DNA from: Paenibacillus plantiphilus
GTDB lineage: Bacteria; Bacillota; Bacilli; Paenibacillales; Paenibacillaceae
Direction of reading: 5' to 3'
DNA length: 64,000 nt
Assembly: GCF_927798095.1 (NCBI RefSeq)
Contig: NZ_CAKMMF010000006.1
Span: 7,052 to 71,051, forward strand
The position numbers and the translations under genes were made by a program. Under the pieces are notes generated by a model. It was not told the origin of the DNA, made no database searches, and saw only the letters and a program-made list of their open reading frames with translations. Shown here piece by piece: positions 57,004-64,000 of this stretch (the first letter of the stretch is position 1; each line of letters begins with the position of its first letter).

Positions 57004-57456
57004 TTATACCTCCTTGTCCGCTTCCACTCCAGACCATATTTGCTCGGCGTATTGGCTGCTGAAGGCTTCCGTAGGCGGAATGATCTTGATGACATCGATG
57101 AGAACCCCGTTAGGATCTGCGGTTATGAAATGTCTCTGACCGAATTCTTCATCGCGAATATCCAGTTCTAATGGCAGCTTGGCCGACCGAATGAGCCGTT
57201 CATATTCTGCGTCCACATCGTCCACTTCAAAGTTCAGAATCAATCCTTGTACTCGTGAACGGAACGGAGTCGGTATGGTGGGGTGAGCAGCATCCATGAT
57301 GGCCAGCTCATAGGCATGCTTGCTGCCCGACATTCTCAGGCTTACGTACCAATCTGCCTCAAAAACCGGCTCGAACCCAAAATGCTCAACGTAAAATGCC
57401 GCACTGGCCGAAACCTGTTCCGTCAAGAGGACGGGATAAAAACTGTTTACTTTCAT
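57004..57456 (-). CDS. VOC (glyoxalase/dioxygenase superfamily) protein
   Basis: A 150-residue protein with paired beta-alpha-beta-beta-beta modules. [23 protein letters not shown] marks the first and [16 protein letters not shown] the second, with [15 protein letters not shown] at the end. The glutamate/histidine metal ligands are only partly clear, so a binding or resistance role (bleomycin-resistance type) is as likely as catalysis. It is the first gene before tetR, under the palindromic operator. Confidence 0.85.
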   Translation of the reverse strand: MKVNSFYPVLLTEQVSASAAFYVEHFGFEPVFEADWYVSLRMSGSKHAYELAIMDAAHPTIPTPFRSRVQGLILNFEVDDVDAEYERLIRSAKLPLELDIRDEEFGQRHFITADPNGVLIDVIKIIPPTEAFSSQYAEQIWSGVEADKEV

Positions 57457-57495
57457 CGCTAAAACTCCTTTGGCTCGTAAGATAGATTGATTTTA

Positions 57496-57516
57496 ACATA
57501 CATACAGTATGTATGT
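57496..57516 (-). promoter_or_regulatory. TetR-type operator before the VOC-tetR genes
   Basis: A perfect inverted repeat with arms ACATACATAC and GTATGTATGT around one base, 40 bp before the VOC start. The rest of the 450-bp region to the sigma gene shows no gene I can support. Confidence 0.72.
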
Positions 57517-57908
57517 AAAATAATAATTGCTGCGCCTCTATTTATCCAACACGATAGGTTGTTTTTTTGTCCAATCGAAGCACTTTAGAGACTGTAACGA
57601 AAACTAGGCAGGCATATCGGGAATGCCCGTCTTAGTCCCGACGTTACCAATGGAACAGTGAATAAATTGTATATTTCAAGAAATTTTTCTTTAAATTTTC
57701 AATTCATGTGATACTATTATTCTTGAAGACGCTTCTCTCTTTATAGATGACGTGGACGTATTTCCTACGAATCCACCACAAGATCAGCAAACCTTTTTAT
57801 TCGCACCATCGAAATCTAGATCGAACAATTATTTTCCTTTAAGGTTGTTATTTCGAACATTCAGTTCGCTTTACATGACAAGAAAAGGGGATGTTGGGAG
57901 TGATTTAG

Positions 57909-58520
57909 ATGATATCAGAAGAACAAAACCGGAGATTTCAGGACTACTGCAACAATAACCCGTCCATTTGTGCCGACCGTGTCGTGAAAGATTTTTTCCA
58001 AAGCGATGACCATGTCCAACTGCTGCTTCAAGTTCTTGACGGCAGCTTCGAGAGTCAGCAGCAATTAGAGAATGCGTTCCGTAAGCATTATTTTCGAGTT
58101 CGATTTATTAAGTATCTCGTATCAACGATCAAGTTTTGCGCAATCGACCAAATGCGAACCTACCAAAGAAACAGTCTCCGAAACCCGCTTATTTTTGATC
58201 ACCCTGCCTTAAAAGAAGGAAGCGCTTCCACAATTGGAGAGCTTCTCGCCAATACGAATAATCCGGAGCCTTCCGAAGCAAACACCTCTGATCCAGAGGA
58301 ATTTCAATCCTCCATTACAAACGAGCTCCTTGCGGAGGCCTTCGCCCAATTAACTCAAAAACAAAAAACAATTGCAACACTAGGATATGGTATGTGTTAT
58401 CGTGATAATGAAATCGCCACACTACTTGGCGTTTCACCTCAAGCCGTGTGTAAAATGAGAAATCATGCCCTCCAGAAGCTGCGCGTTGCCTTTCCGGAGA
58501 GGAGGGATTACAGTGGATAA
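57909..58520 (+). CDS. SigO-like sigma factor (YvrI type)
   Basis: A 203-residue protein. The C-terminal part is a region-4 helix-turn-helix: EAFAQLTQKQKTIATLGYG followed by NEIATLLGVSPQAVCKMRNHALQKLR. The N-terminal half is only weakly region-2-like. In B. subtilis SigO (YvrI) supplies region 4 and works with RsoA (YvrHa), which supplies region 2. A YvrJ-like gene and an RsoA-like gene follow here in one operon, which strongly supports the assignment. GGGAG precedes the ATG. The gene end overlaps the next gene by eight bases. Confidence 0.82.
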   Translation: MISEEQNRRFQDYCNNNPSICADRVVKDFFQSDDHVQLLLQVLDGSFESQQQLENAFRKHYFRVRFIKYLVSTIKFCAIDQMRTYQRNSLRNPLIFDHPALKEGSASTIGELLANTNNPEPSEANTSDPEEFQSSITNELLAEAFAQLTQKQKTIATLGYGMCYRDNEIATLLGVSPQAVCKMRNHALQKLRVAFPERRDYSG

Positions 58521-58695
58521 CTCACAGCCTCTCGCTTATTTCCTAACCGCTATTAGCCAGATTGGATTTCCTATCGTGCTCACTGGCTACTTGCTCCTTC
58601 GTTTCGAGAAGAAGCTGGAAATCCTGACAGAGACTATTCTTAAATTAACGGAAATCATTAATAAAAAATCGGATGATGATTGCCATGGAAAATGA
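58513..58695 (+). CDS. YvrJ-family small membrane protein
   Basis: A 60-residue protein with one hydrophobic helix and the family pattern SQIGFPIVLTGYLLLRFEKK, followed by a short amphipathic helix LEILTETILKLTEII. It looks holin-like but its function is unknown; in B. subtilis yvrJ is next to the sigO/rsoA genes. It starts with GTG, with GGAGG seven bases before, inside the end of the sigma gene. The start of the next gene lies inside its end. Confidence 0.85.
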   Translation: MDNSQPLAYFLTAISQIGFPIVLTGYLLLRFEKKLEILTETILKLTEIINKKSDDDCHGK

Positions 58696-58939
58696 ACTTT
58701 ATGATTTAGTGTCGAGAGCCCAACGTGGCGATAAGGATGCCCTGTCTCAAGTCATCGACCTGTTCTCTCCCGCCATCCGCAGCGCGCGAAGCCATACGAA
58801 GCAGGATCTGCAGGATGATCTGGAGCAAACGATTGTAGAAACGGTGATCAAAAAGATCATGTCCTATAATCTGGACCAAACACCGGACTTTTCAACATTT
58901 TGCCGTCGGCTGAGCAGCTTGAACAATAAGGACAATTGA
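58685..58939 (+). CDS. RsoA-like sigma co-factor (helix-turn-helix, region 2-like)
   Basis: An 84-residue protein beginning MENELYDLVSRAQRGDKDAL, the start of sigma region 1.2/2, and ending after a helical part with YNLDQTPDFSTFCRRL. This matches RsoA (YvrHa), which joins SigO to make a working split sigma factor that binds core RNA polymerase. The ribosome site is weak; translation is probably coupled to yvrJ, which ends inside it. An ATG four codons earlier at 58673 is possible. Confidence 0.78.
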   Translation: MENELYDLVSRAQRGDKDALSQVIDLFSPAIRSARSHTKQDLQDDLEQTIVETVIKKIMSYNLDQTPDFSTFCRRLSSLNNKDN

Positions 58940-59020
58940 ACGGGCCGAGGTTCAACCTGAACGATATCTCTAGAGGACAATACCGAGAGGACAATACCGA
59001 ATACAGAAGTGGATAATATA

Positions 59021-59069
59021 AACGAAAAAGCGGCTGATCAGGGACTACTCCTGCCAGTCGCTTTTCGTT
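59021..59069 (+). terminator. Bidirectional terminator between rsoA-like and lipoprotein genes
   Basis: AACGAAAAAGCGGCTG pairs with CAGTCGCTTTTCGTT, with one unpaired base and A/T tracts on both sides. Confidence 0.85.
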
Positions 59070-59151
59070 ATTGTGCGATGAGGAACAGCCGCCGCAATCA
59101 TCGAATGCTCCTGTGAACCGCAGGAACATAAGCCCTGAGCCGGCTTCCCCA

Positions 59152-60243
59152 TTAGTATGCGCTATTTCCCTCAGTGGGAGGAATCCCTTCCCCTTCATCG
59201 CTGCTATAAAAATCCTCAGGCGGCACTTGCCACAATGAGGCAAGCTCCCGCATATTAATCTCCGCTGTTTCGCTTTGCTGATCTGTTACGCCAATAAGAC
59301 AGAAAGCATGCAAGTAATCATCTCCAGCCATCCGAACCATCGGATCTTCCCGCAGCGCAATGATCCAATATTCATATTCGAATCCATTGTAATAATCAAT
59401 TTCCATATCCCATCTATCTCGCTCGACTACCATTAGATAGGCTGTTCCAATACCGGGTATATGCAGCGTATCTGTCTTAACCAGACTGGCATGGTTCCCC
59501 ATTAGCGCTGAAAAATTCGGTTTATCAACCGTACTGTTCCAGTCCGCCATCAAATCCAGCCTGACCCTGAGATCCTTCCACACGAATTGATTCTGCTCAT
59601 TGGATAGAGCTTGTGCGCCCTTCGGCGGCTTCAAATAGTGATACTTTGTTGCGTCTATCATTCTAACCGGTTTCGCCGCATCCTCCACATACCTGAATCC
59701 GAATGGCACAAGCTCTTCCCCAAGCTTAAGATAGGATTGTCCGTCAATAAGCACGGAATCCGTCATTTGGGTGTTCGCTTCTGGAATATACTGAACCTTG
59801 TAATGGGACAACACGACTGTCGCTCGACCTGTCCCTGAATCCGCAGGAATTTGCGCAAGCCAAGCCCGATCATCAAACATAAATCTTGTCAATCGGGACA
59901 CCTTCGTTCCATCCCGATACTGCCGGGCATACTGATTCTTCACATGGGGAACATTCTTCAAGGAGGCAAGATCAGGTTGAAAAGCCATGCTCTGCCCTGC
60001 ACGATAGTAGTATCCGCTGACTTCTAACTCGCCTTCCAGCTCTACCAAAACATGATGCAAAGGATCATCACCTGTTAGAATTGATTTCACTTTCAATCCG
60101 GCTATGCTGTCCCCTTCTTTTACAAAGGACGGATCGAATTCGGCGGGATGATCGATGCTTCCGGGAATCGTTGGCTCTACCTTGCCGCAGCCAATTAGAA
60201 CGATAAATAACAGGACGATGCTAAATAAACGTTTCAAAATCAA
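59152..60243 (-). CDS. Lipoprotein of unknown function
   Basis: A 363-residue protein. A short basic start and hydrophobic core end in the lipobox VLIGC at about residues 15-19, so the mature protein is a membrane-anchored lipoprotein. The rest is mainly beta-rich and without a family I recognise; no repeats. The start codon is TTG at 60243, with GAGG just upstream; no ATG fits. It converges on the SigO-YvrJ-RsoA operon through a shared terminator. The 200 bp upstream to the ABC gene end hold nothing I can name. Confidence 0.75.
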   Translation of the reverse strand: MILKRLFSIVLLFIVLIGCGKVEPTIPGSIDHPAEFDPSFVKEGDSIAGLKVKSILTGDDPLHHVLVELEGELEVSGYYYRAGQSMAFQPDLASLKNVPHVKNQYARQYRDGTKVSRLTRFMFDDRAWLAQIPADSGTGRATVVLSHYKVQYIPEANTQMTDSVLIDGQSYLKLGEELVPFGFRYVEDAAKPVRMIDATKYHYLKPPKGAQALSNEQNQFVWKDLRVRLDLMADWNSTVDKPNFSALMGNHASLVKTDTLHIPGIGTAYLMVVERDRWDMEIDYYNGFEYEYWIIALREDPMVRMAGDDYLHAFCLIGVTDQQSETAEINMRELASLWQVPPEDFYSSDEGEGIPPTEGNSAY

Positions 60244-60449
60244 GCCGCCTCACCGCTCCCCGTCTCCCATTTTTTTCATAGCCGTCGTAATGCAGCGCTG
60301 GACTCACCCGTTCACGAATAGGGGGATCGCCGACTGCAGCAGGTGCATGGTTCTTTCTCCCTACAGCAATCTATCACTGTCGACACTCATACATTTTACT
60401 ATAATATTCCAACAAACCGCAATCTCAGTTGTTATCCGCTTTGCATCCC

Positions 60450-61229
60450 CTACCCCCTCCCGATCCCTAGAGGAACGATATACATGCCTGTCTGCTCATC
60501 ATGCTTAATGGCGACCTCGACACCATAAATCTCCCGCATCATCTGCTCCGTTACAATCTGCTGCGGAGCACCCTCAAGCATCGCCTGACCGTCCTTCATA
60601 ACGATCAGTTTGTCACTGTAGCGTACCGCTTGATTCATATCATGCAGCACCATGACTATCGTTAATTTGTCGCGCACATTCAGCCTCCTGATCAGCTCCA
60701 GCACTTCAATCTGATGATACACATCCAGAAAAGTAGTCGGCTCATCCAGAAACAGAATCGGGGTCTTCTGTGCAAGCGCCATCGCAAGCCATACTCGCTG
60801 CCGCTCGCCGCCGGACAGCTCAACAATCCGCTGCCGCCGCTTGCCAAGCAGGTTGGTGCTTTCGAGCGCCCACTCAATCGCGTCCTCATCCTCTTGCCCC
60901 CGCTGTGACCACATGCTTCGATGCGGCAGCCGCCCAAATGCCGTCAGCCCTTCAACCGTCAGGTCAGAGGGTGCATCATTCTGCTGATGCACGACAGCAA
61001 GCTTGCGAGCCAGCTCCTTGGGATGATAGGAGGCGACCGCCTTGCCATCCAGCACCGCTGCACCGCTCTGCGGAGCGAAGTTGCGGGCCATAACGCCCAG
61101 CAGCGTCGACTTCCCGCTCCCGTTCGGTCCAATTATCGTCGTAATCCGGCCGACCTCAATCGTCCCTGATATTCCTTTTAGCTGATCCTGTTTTTTATCA
61201 TAGGAAAATGTAATCCCCTTAAGCTCCAT
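60450..61229 (-). CDS. Iron-siderophore/heme-type ABC transporter ATPase (FecE/FepC-like)
   Basis: A 259-residue ATPase. Walker A is GPNGSGKSTLL near residue 36, the signature LSGGERQR near 137, and Walker B ILFLDEPTTFLD, with the switch histidine in VLHDMNQA. The aromatic-acidic pattern after Walker B is that of FecCD-type importers. It overlaps the permease gene by 11 bp when started at the ATG at 61229; a GTG at 61241 is possible. Last gene of the importer operon. Confidence 0.93.
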   Translation of the reverse strand: MELKGITFSYDKKQDQLKGISGTIEVGRITTIIGPNGSGKSTLLGVMARNFAPQSGAAVLDGKAVASYHPKELARKLAVVHQQNDAPSDLTVEGLTAFGRLPHRSMWSQRGQEDEDAIEWALESTNLLGKRRQRIVELSGGERQRVWLAMALAQKTPILFLDEPTTFLDVYHQIEVLELIRRLNVRDKLTIVMVLHDMNQAVRYSDKLIVMKDGQAMLEGAPQQIVTEQMMREIYGVEVAIKHDEQTGMYIVPLGIGRG

Positions 61230-62205
61230 AATTGCGACCACTCTTTCTTAGCATGAATACTAGAAAAGGCCCGCCAATAATGGTCATTATAATGGAGGCG
61301 GGAATTTCAGTTGGCGCCAGCAGCGTTCTGCCCAGCGTATCCGCCGACAGGATCAGCAGAGCCCCCGCCAATGCGGAGAAAGGTATCAATGTCCGATGAT
61401 CCGAGCCTACGAGCAGCCTCGCAATATGCGGCACAAGCAAACCGACGAAAGCGATCAAGCCGCCGACGGCTGTCGCTACGGATGCAAGCAATACGGCAAT
61501 AACCGATATGATGAGCCGTGCCCGTGTAACCCGCAACCCCAGATTGCCTGCGGTCTTGTCCTGCAAGGACAGCATGTTGCACCACGAGCATACGAACAGC
61601 GACAGCAGCAGTCCTATCGAGCCGTACAGTCCTAATATTTCGACGTCTGACCAGGTTTTCATCGTAAAAATAGAGCTAACCGCTTGATTGACCGAGGTTA
61701 CGGCATAGCTGCCGCGATAGTTAAAGGATTGTCCTAAGCCAGTGAAGGTCGCATTGATCGCAACCCCAACCAGAATAAGCCGCATCGGATTAAGGCCCGT
61801 CCGCCAGGAAAGCGAATAAACCAGGAAGCAGGCAAACGCCCCTCCGAGAAACGAGAATAACGGCATCCAGAAGAACATCGCCGGGAAAATCGTAACCATG
61901 AGCAGCGAGATAAAGCCCGCTCCCGATGATATTCCGATCACCCCCGCATCCGCCAGCGGATTGCGCATGACTGCCTGCAGCAGCACCCCGGACACCGCCA
62001 GCGCTGCTCCCGTCAGCAGCGATACAATAATGCGCGGCAGCCGCAAATCCCGGATAACCTCCACATTTTCATTCGTCCCGCTGAACAATCCTTGTACAAG
62101 CTCCATAAACCCGACCTTAATGCTGCCTGTCGTCATCGAATAGATCGTGACGCCAAGCAGCAATGCGGCAACAGAAATATAGCTGATCCACTGCTTCCTT
62201 CTCAT
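61219..62205 (-). CDS. FecCD-family permease
   Basis: A 328-residue membrane protein with about ten helices. It shows the family hallmarks LRLPRIIVSLLTGAALAVSG near residue 52, RNPLADAGVIGISSGAG near 82, and GLIAFVGLLVPHIARLLVGSD near 245, the loop that meets the ATPase. It overlaps the binding-protein gene by 4 bp. A single permease gene implies a homodimer, as in heme and some siderophore importers. Confidence 0.95.
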   Translation of the reverse strand: MRRKQWISYISVAALLLGVTIYSMTTGSIKVGFMELVQGLFSGTNENVEVIRDLRLPRIIVSLLTGAALAVSGVLLQAVMRNPLADAGVIGISSGAGFISLLMVTIFPAMFFWMPLFSFLGGAFACFLVYSLSWRTGLNPMRLILVGVAINATFTGLGQSFNYRGSYAVTSVNQAVSSIFTMKTWSDVEILGLYGSIGLLLSLFVCSWCNMLSLQDKTAGNLGLRVTRARLIISVIAVLLASVATAVGGLIAFVGLLVPHIARLLVGSDHRTLIPFSALAGALLILSADTLGRTLLAPTEIPASIIMTIIGGPFLVFMLRKSGRNYGA

Positions 62206-63143
62206 GATGGATACAGCATCGCTTTCAAGGCGTCCATCGCTTCATTAACCGCAAGATTGCCCGTTGTGCCGAACAAGGCTTCCTCCAGATCATAGACGCG
62301 GCCTGTCTGCACGGCATTGAAGTGCTTCCAGATATCGTTCCGCTTGAACTCCTCGTCGAACATCTTCACAACCTCCTCCGGCATGCCGTGAGCAGCCCTT
62401 AGAATGACATCGGGATTGGACTGCTGCAAGTATTCCGTATTCGACGCAAGGAATTCGACGGTCTCGCCTTGTACGATGTTGACACCGCCCAGCAGACGAA
62501 CCAGATCGCCGATGTAGGAATGCTCAGTCGCAACCAGATAGCTGCCCGGCACGCCAAGCAGGATGAGCACTGTCGGCTTCTCCTTTCCTTCAACCGCTGC
62601 ACGAATTTCGTCCAGCTTGTCCGTATAGCCGCCAACAATCCCAGCCGCCTGCTCCTCACGCCCATACTTGGCCCCTAATTGAGTGATCTCCCTCTGCATG
62701 TCTTCCAGGCTGGTCAGATCAAGAAATGTTGCCGGTATGCTGGCATTGTTGAATACTGGCTCCAGCTCATATTTCAGTGTTGTTACGGACAGCACCTCTG
62801 TCGGCTTTAACGATTTCACCATCTCCATATCCGGGCTCATCGGATTGCCGACCTTCGTCAAGCCTTCATACCGTTCAGGCAATTGCTTGGCGCTTTTCGG
62901 TATGCCGACCAGATCGATGCCAAGGGCATCCATGATCTGTGTAATAGCTACGGTAGTAGATACGATGCGGTACTCCTGCTCCGTTGACTCTTTCTTGCCT
63001 TCCGGCTGCACAGCCCTCGACGAGGGCGGATTGGATTCCGCTCCTCTTCCATTTGCTCCTTCTCCAGCTGCCGAGCAGCCCGCCGCTAACATCAGCAGAA
63101 GGGATAGCGCCGCCAGCCAGAATGATCGATTCAGCCTCTTCAT
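62202..63143 (-). CDS. ABC importer substrate-binding lipoprotein (IsdE/FhuD-like)
   Basis: A 313-residue protein. The signal peptide ends in the lipobox MLAAGCS near residues 20-26. A serine-asparagine-rich linker follows. The class III binding-protein fold then has TVAITQIMDALGIDLVGIP, LGAKYGREEQA, and a C-terminal lobe with LFGTTGNLAVNEAMDALK. The combination with a single FecCD permease and an S-layer-type neighbour suits heme uptake, as in Isd systems, but a siderophore or cobalamin substrate cannot be excluded. CGGGAGG stands five bases before the ATG at 63143. Confidence 0.9.
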   Translation of the reverse strand: MKRLNRSFWLAALSLLLMLAAGCSAAGEGANGRGAESNPPSSRAVQPEGKKESTEQEYRIVSTTVAITQIMDALGIDLVGIPKSAKQLPERYEGLTKVGNPMSPDMEMVKSLKPTEVLSVTTLKYELEPVFNNASIPATFLDLTSLEDMQREITQLGAKYGREEQAAGIVGGYTDKLDEIRAAVEGKEKPTVLILLGVPGSYLVATEHSYIGDLVRLLGGVNIVQGETVEFLASNTEYLQQSNPDVILRAAHGMPEEVVKMFDEEFKRNDIWKHFNAVQTGRVYDLEEALFGTTGNLAVNEAMDALKAMLYPS

Positions 63144-63167
63144 ATAGCCTCCCGGGAAACAGTGCAA

Positions 63168-63191
63168 AGGACACCAGCAATGCGGTGTCCT
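63168..63191 (-). terminator. Hairpin between the S-layer gene and the importer genes
   Basis: The stem AGGACACC / GGTGTCCT with an eight-base loop could weaken transcription into the importer genes. The tail is only moderately T-rich. Confidence 0.55.
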
Positions 63192-63226
63192 CCTGCAATC
63201 TGTTGAATTTCATACAGCTTGAATGA

Positions 63227-64000
63227 TTATTTCGCTGATGCTTTGGCAGCCTCGGCTGCTTTGGTGTCCGCGTAATCTACTGCGCGCAGAATAAGTGTAA
63301 CGACCTGCGCTCTCGTTGCAGCGCTCGCTGCGCCGAACTTGTTGTTCTCCAGTCCGTTCATAAGACCGTATTTCACAGCCGCAGCAACATAAGCTCTCGC
63401 ATAGGCCGGAATTTCTCCCGCATCCTCGAACGCCAGCGCTGCGTTGTCTTCAAGCGGCAGGCCAAGCGCTCTCACGATCATGACTGCGATCTCTGTACGA
63501 GACACCTCTTTGGCCGGACGGAATGATTGGTCTTCATAGCCGCCGATAATGCCCGCTGCAACCGCCTGTTCAACGAACGGTCTCGCCCAAGGCTGGATTT
63601 TGTCAGAATCAATAAACGCTACTTTGTTTGAACTGCCTTCCAGCTTCAATGCTCTGCTGATCATTGCAGTGAATTCAACCCGGTTGACAGCAGCATTAGG
63701 CTTGAAGCTGCCGTCAGCGTAACCGGTAACGATGCCGAGCTGCACAGCACGATTAATAGCTGTTGTCGCCCAGTGAGCTTTCGCATCCTTGAATTCGTTG
63801 ACAGGAGCCTCCCCGCCAGATCCATTACCGTTATTCGTGCCAGCTCCTGTCTGCTCTGAGCCGGTTTCTTTATCCCCTTCCTTGTCCGTACCAGTCCCTG
63901 TACCTGTGCCTGTGCCTGTGCCTGCTCCCGGTCCCGGTGTTACTATCGGTTCTGTTCCTTCCTCCGGATTCGGCCGTTCTATGACCGCCCCGAATGAATC
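63227..64000 (-). CDS. S-layer homology (SLH) domain protein, 5' part beyond the window
   Basis: The last 257 codons of a gene that continues to the right. A low-complexity linker, rich in Gly-Thr repeats (TGTGTGTGTG) and then acidic, precedes three SLH domains. The first begins at EFKDAKAHWATTAINRAVQLG, with GYADGSFKPNAAVNRVEF; the second is at PWARPFVEQAVAAGIIGGYED; the third is near PAYARAYVAAAVKYGLMNGLE. SLH domains bind pyruvylated cell-wall polymer, so the protein is displayed on the surface. The missing N-terminal part might be a NEAT heme-binding or similar module, judging by the importer next to it. Confidence 0.92.
   Translation of the reverse strand, partial: DSFGAVIERPNPEEGTEPIVTPGPGAGTGTGTGTGTGTDKEGDKETGSEQTGAGTNNGNGSGGEAPVNEFKDAKAHWATTAINRAVQLGIVTGYADGSFKPNAAVNRVEFTAMISRALKLEGSSNKVAFIDSDKIQPWARPFVEQAVAAGIIGGYEDQSFRPAKEVSRTEIAVMIVRALGLPLEDNAALAFEDAGEIPAYARAYVAAAVKYGLMNGLENNKFGAASAATRAQVVTLILRAVDYADTKAAEAAKASAK

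Noticed and set aside
57752-57958. 68-codon frame before the SigO-like gene
   Set aside because: GTG start without a ribosome site, low-complexity sequence, and it overlaps the well-supported sigma gene start.

Overview
The window looks like chromosomal DNA of a Paenibacillus-type member of the Bacillales. The evidence is strong GGAGG ribosome sites, the gene order sufC-sufD-sufS-sufU-sufB, Bacillus-type genes (YunC, YunD, YhbH, DUF423, SigO/RsoA/YvrJ), an S-layer homology protein, a very large modular secreted amylase and HD-GYP/GGDEF-EAL signalling. Base composition is mid-range, with AT-richer stretches around the insertion sequence at 45-47 kb and the transporter/two-component block at 24-28 kb.

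Layout. 1-4.3 kb: molybdenum cofactor genes (moaA, a fused MoaD-MoaE, a MoeB-like E1 enzyme) and a YunD-like phosphoesterase cut by the left edge. 4.5-6.8 kb: HD-GYP protein, methionine aminopeptidase, small membrane protein. 7.2-12.5 kb: the complete SUF Fe-S assembly operon, with a Fur-like palindrome over its promoter. 12.6-16.9 kb: DUF1802, methylthioribose salvage (mtnK-mtnA), YunC, an unknown gene. 17-23.9 kb: GGDEF-EAL protein, chemoreceptor, DUF423, a membrane protein, YhbH. 24-28 kb: MMPL transporter with an OmpR-type two-component system. 28.4-31.4 kb: a three-gene operon (phosphoribosyltransferase-PELOTA, HAD phosphatase, ATP-grasp) of the kind known from tellurium-resistance (Ter) loci. 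33-33.6 kb: two small non-autonomous transposon-like elements. 33.6-38.9 kb: an RNA-repair-like locus. 39-44.4 kb: FtsX-type ABC transporter with its two-component system. 44.6-47.2 kb: a second small element and an IS1595-like insertion carrying a 2H phosphoesterase. 47.5-50.5 kb: a Septu-like ATPase/HNH defence pair. 50.8-56 kb: the amylase, with a cre site. 56.3-57.5 kb: TetR and a VOC protein. 57.9-60.2 kb: SigO-YvrJ-RsoA genes and a lipoprotein. 60.4-64 kb: iron/heme-type ABC importer and a cut S-layer protein.

The most remarkable locus is 33.6-38.9 kb. RtcB RNA ligase, then a structured RNA, then a slipin (SPFH) protein lie on one strand, and two overlapping WYL-type genes lie divergently. 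The RNA contains a complete but circularly permuted tRNA fold: T-arm, then an acceptor stem closed by a four-base loop, then D-arm, then an anticodon arm with anticodon UAU. Just upstream of it is a separate three-way-junction fold. The arrangement recalls the tRNA-mimic domain of bacterial Y RNAs next to rtcB in enterobacteria, but no Ro60 protein, archease or RtcR is present in the window. I read it as an RNA damage-sensing and repair system with a tRNA-mimic RNA as substrate, scaffold or sensor. That function is inference; the fold itself can be read from the sequence.

The window also shows its mobile history. There is an insertion with perfect 8-bp target duplications inside a long palindrome, two families of small inverted-repeat elements, and a dispersed family of short palindromic repeats in two intergenic clusters.
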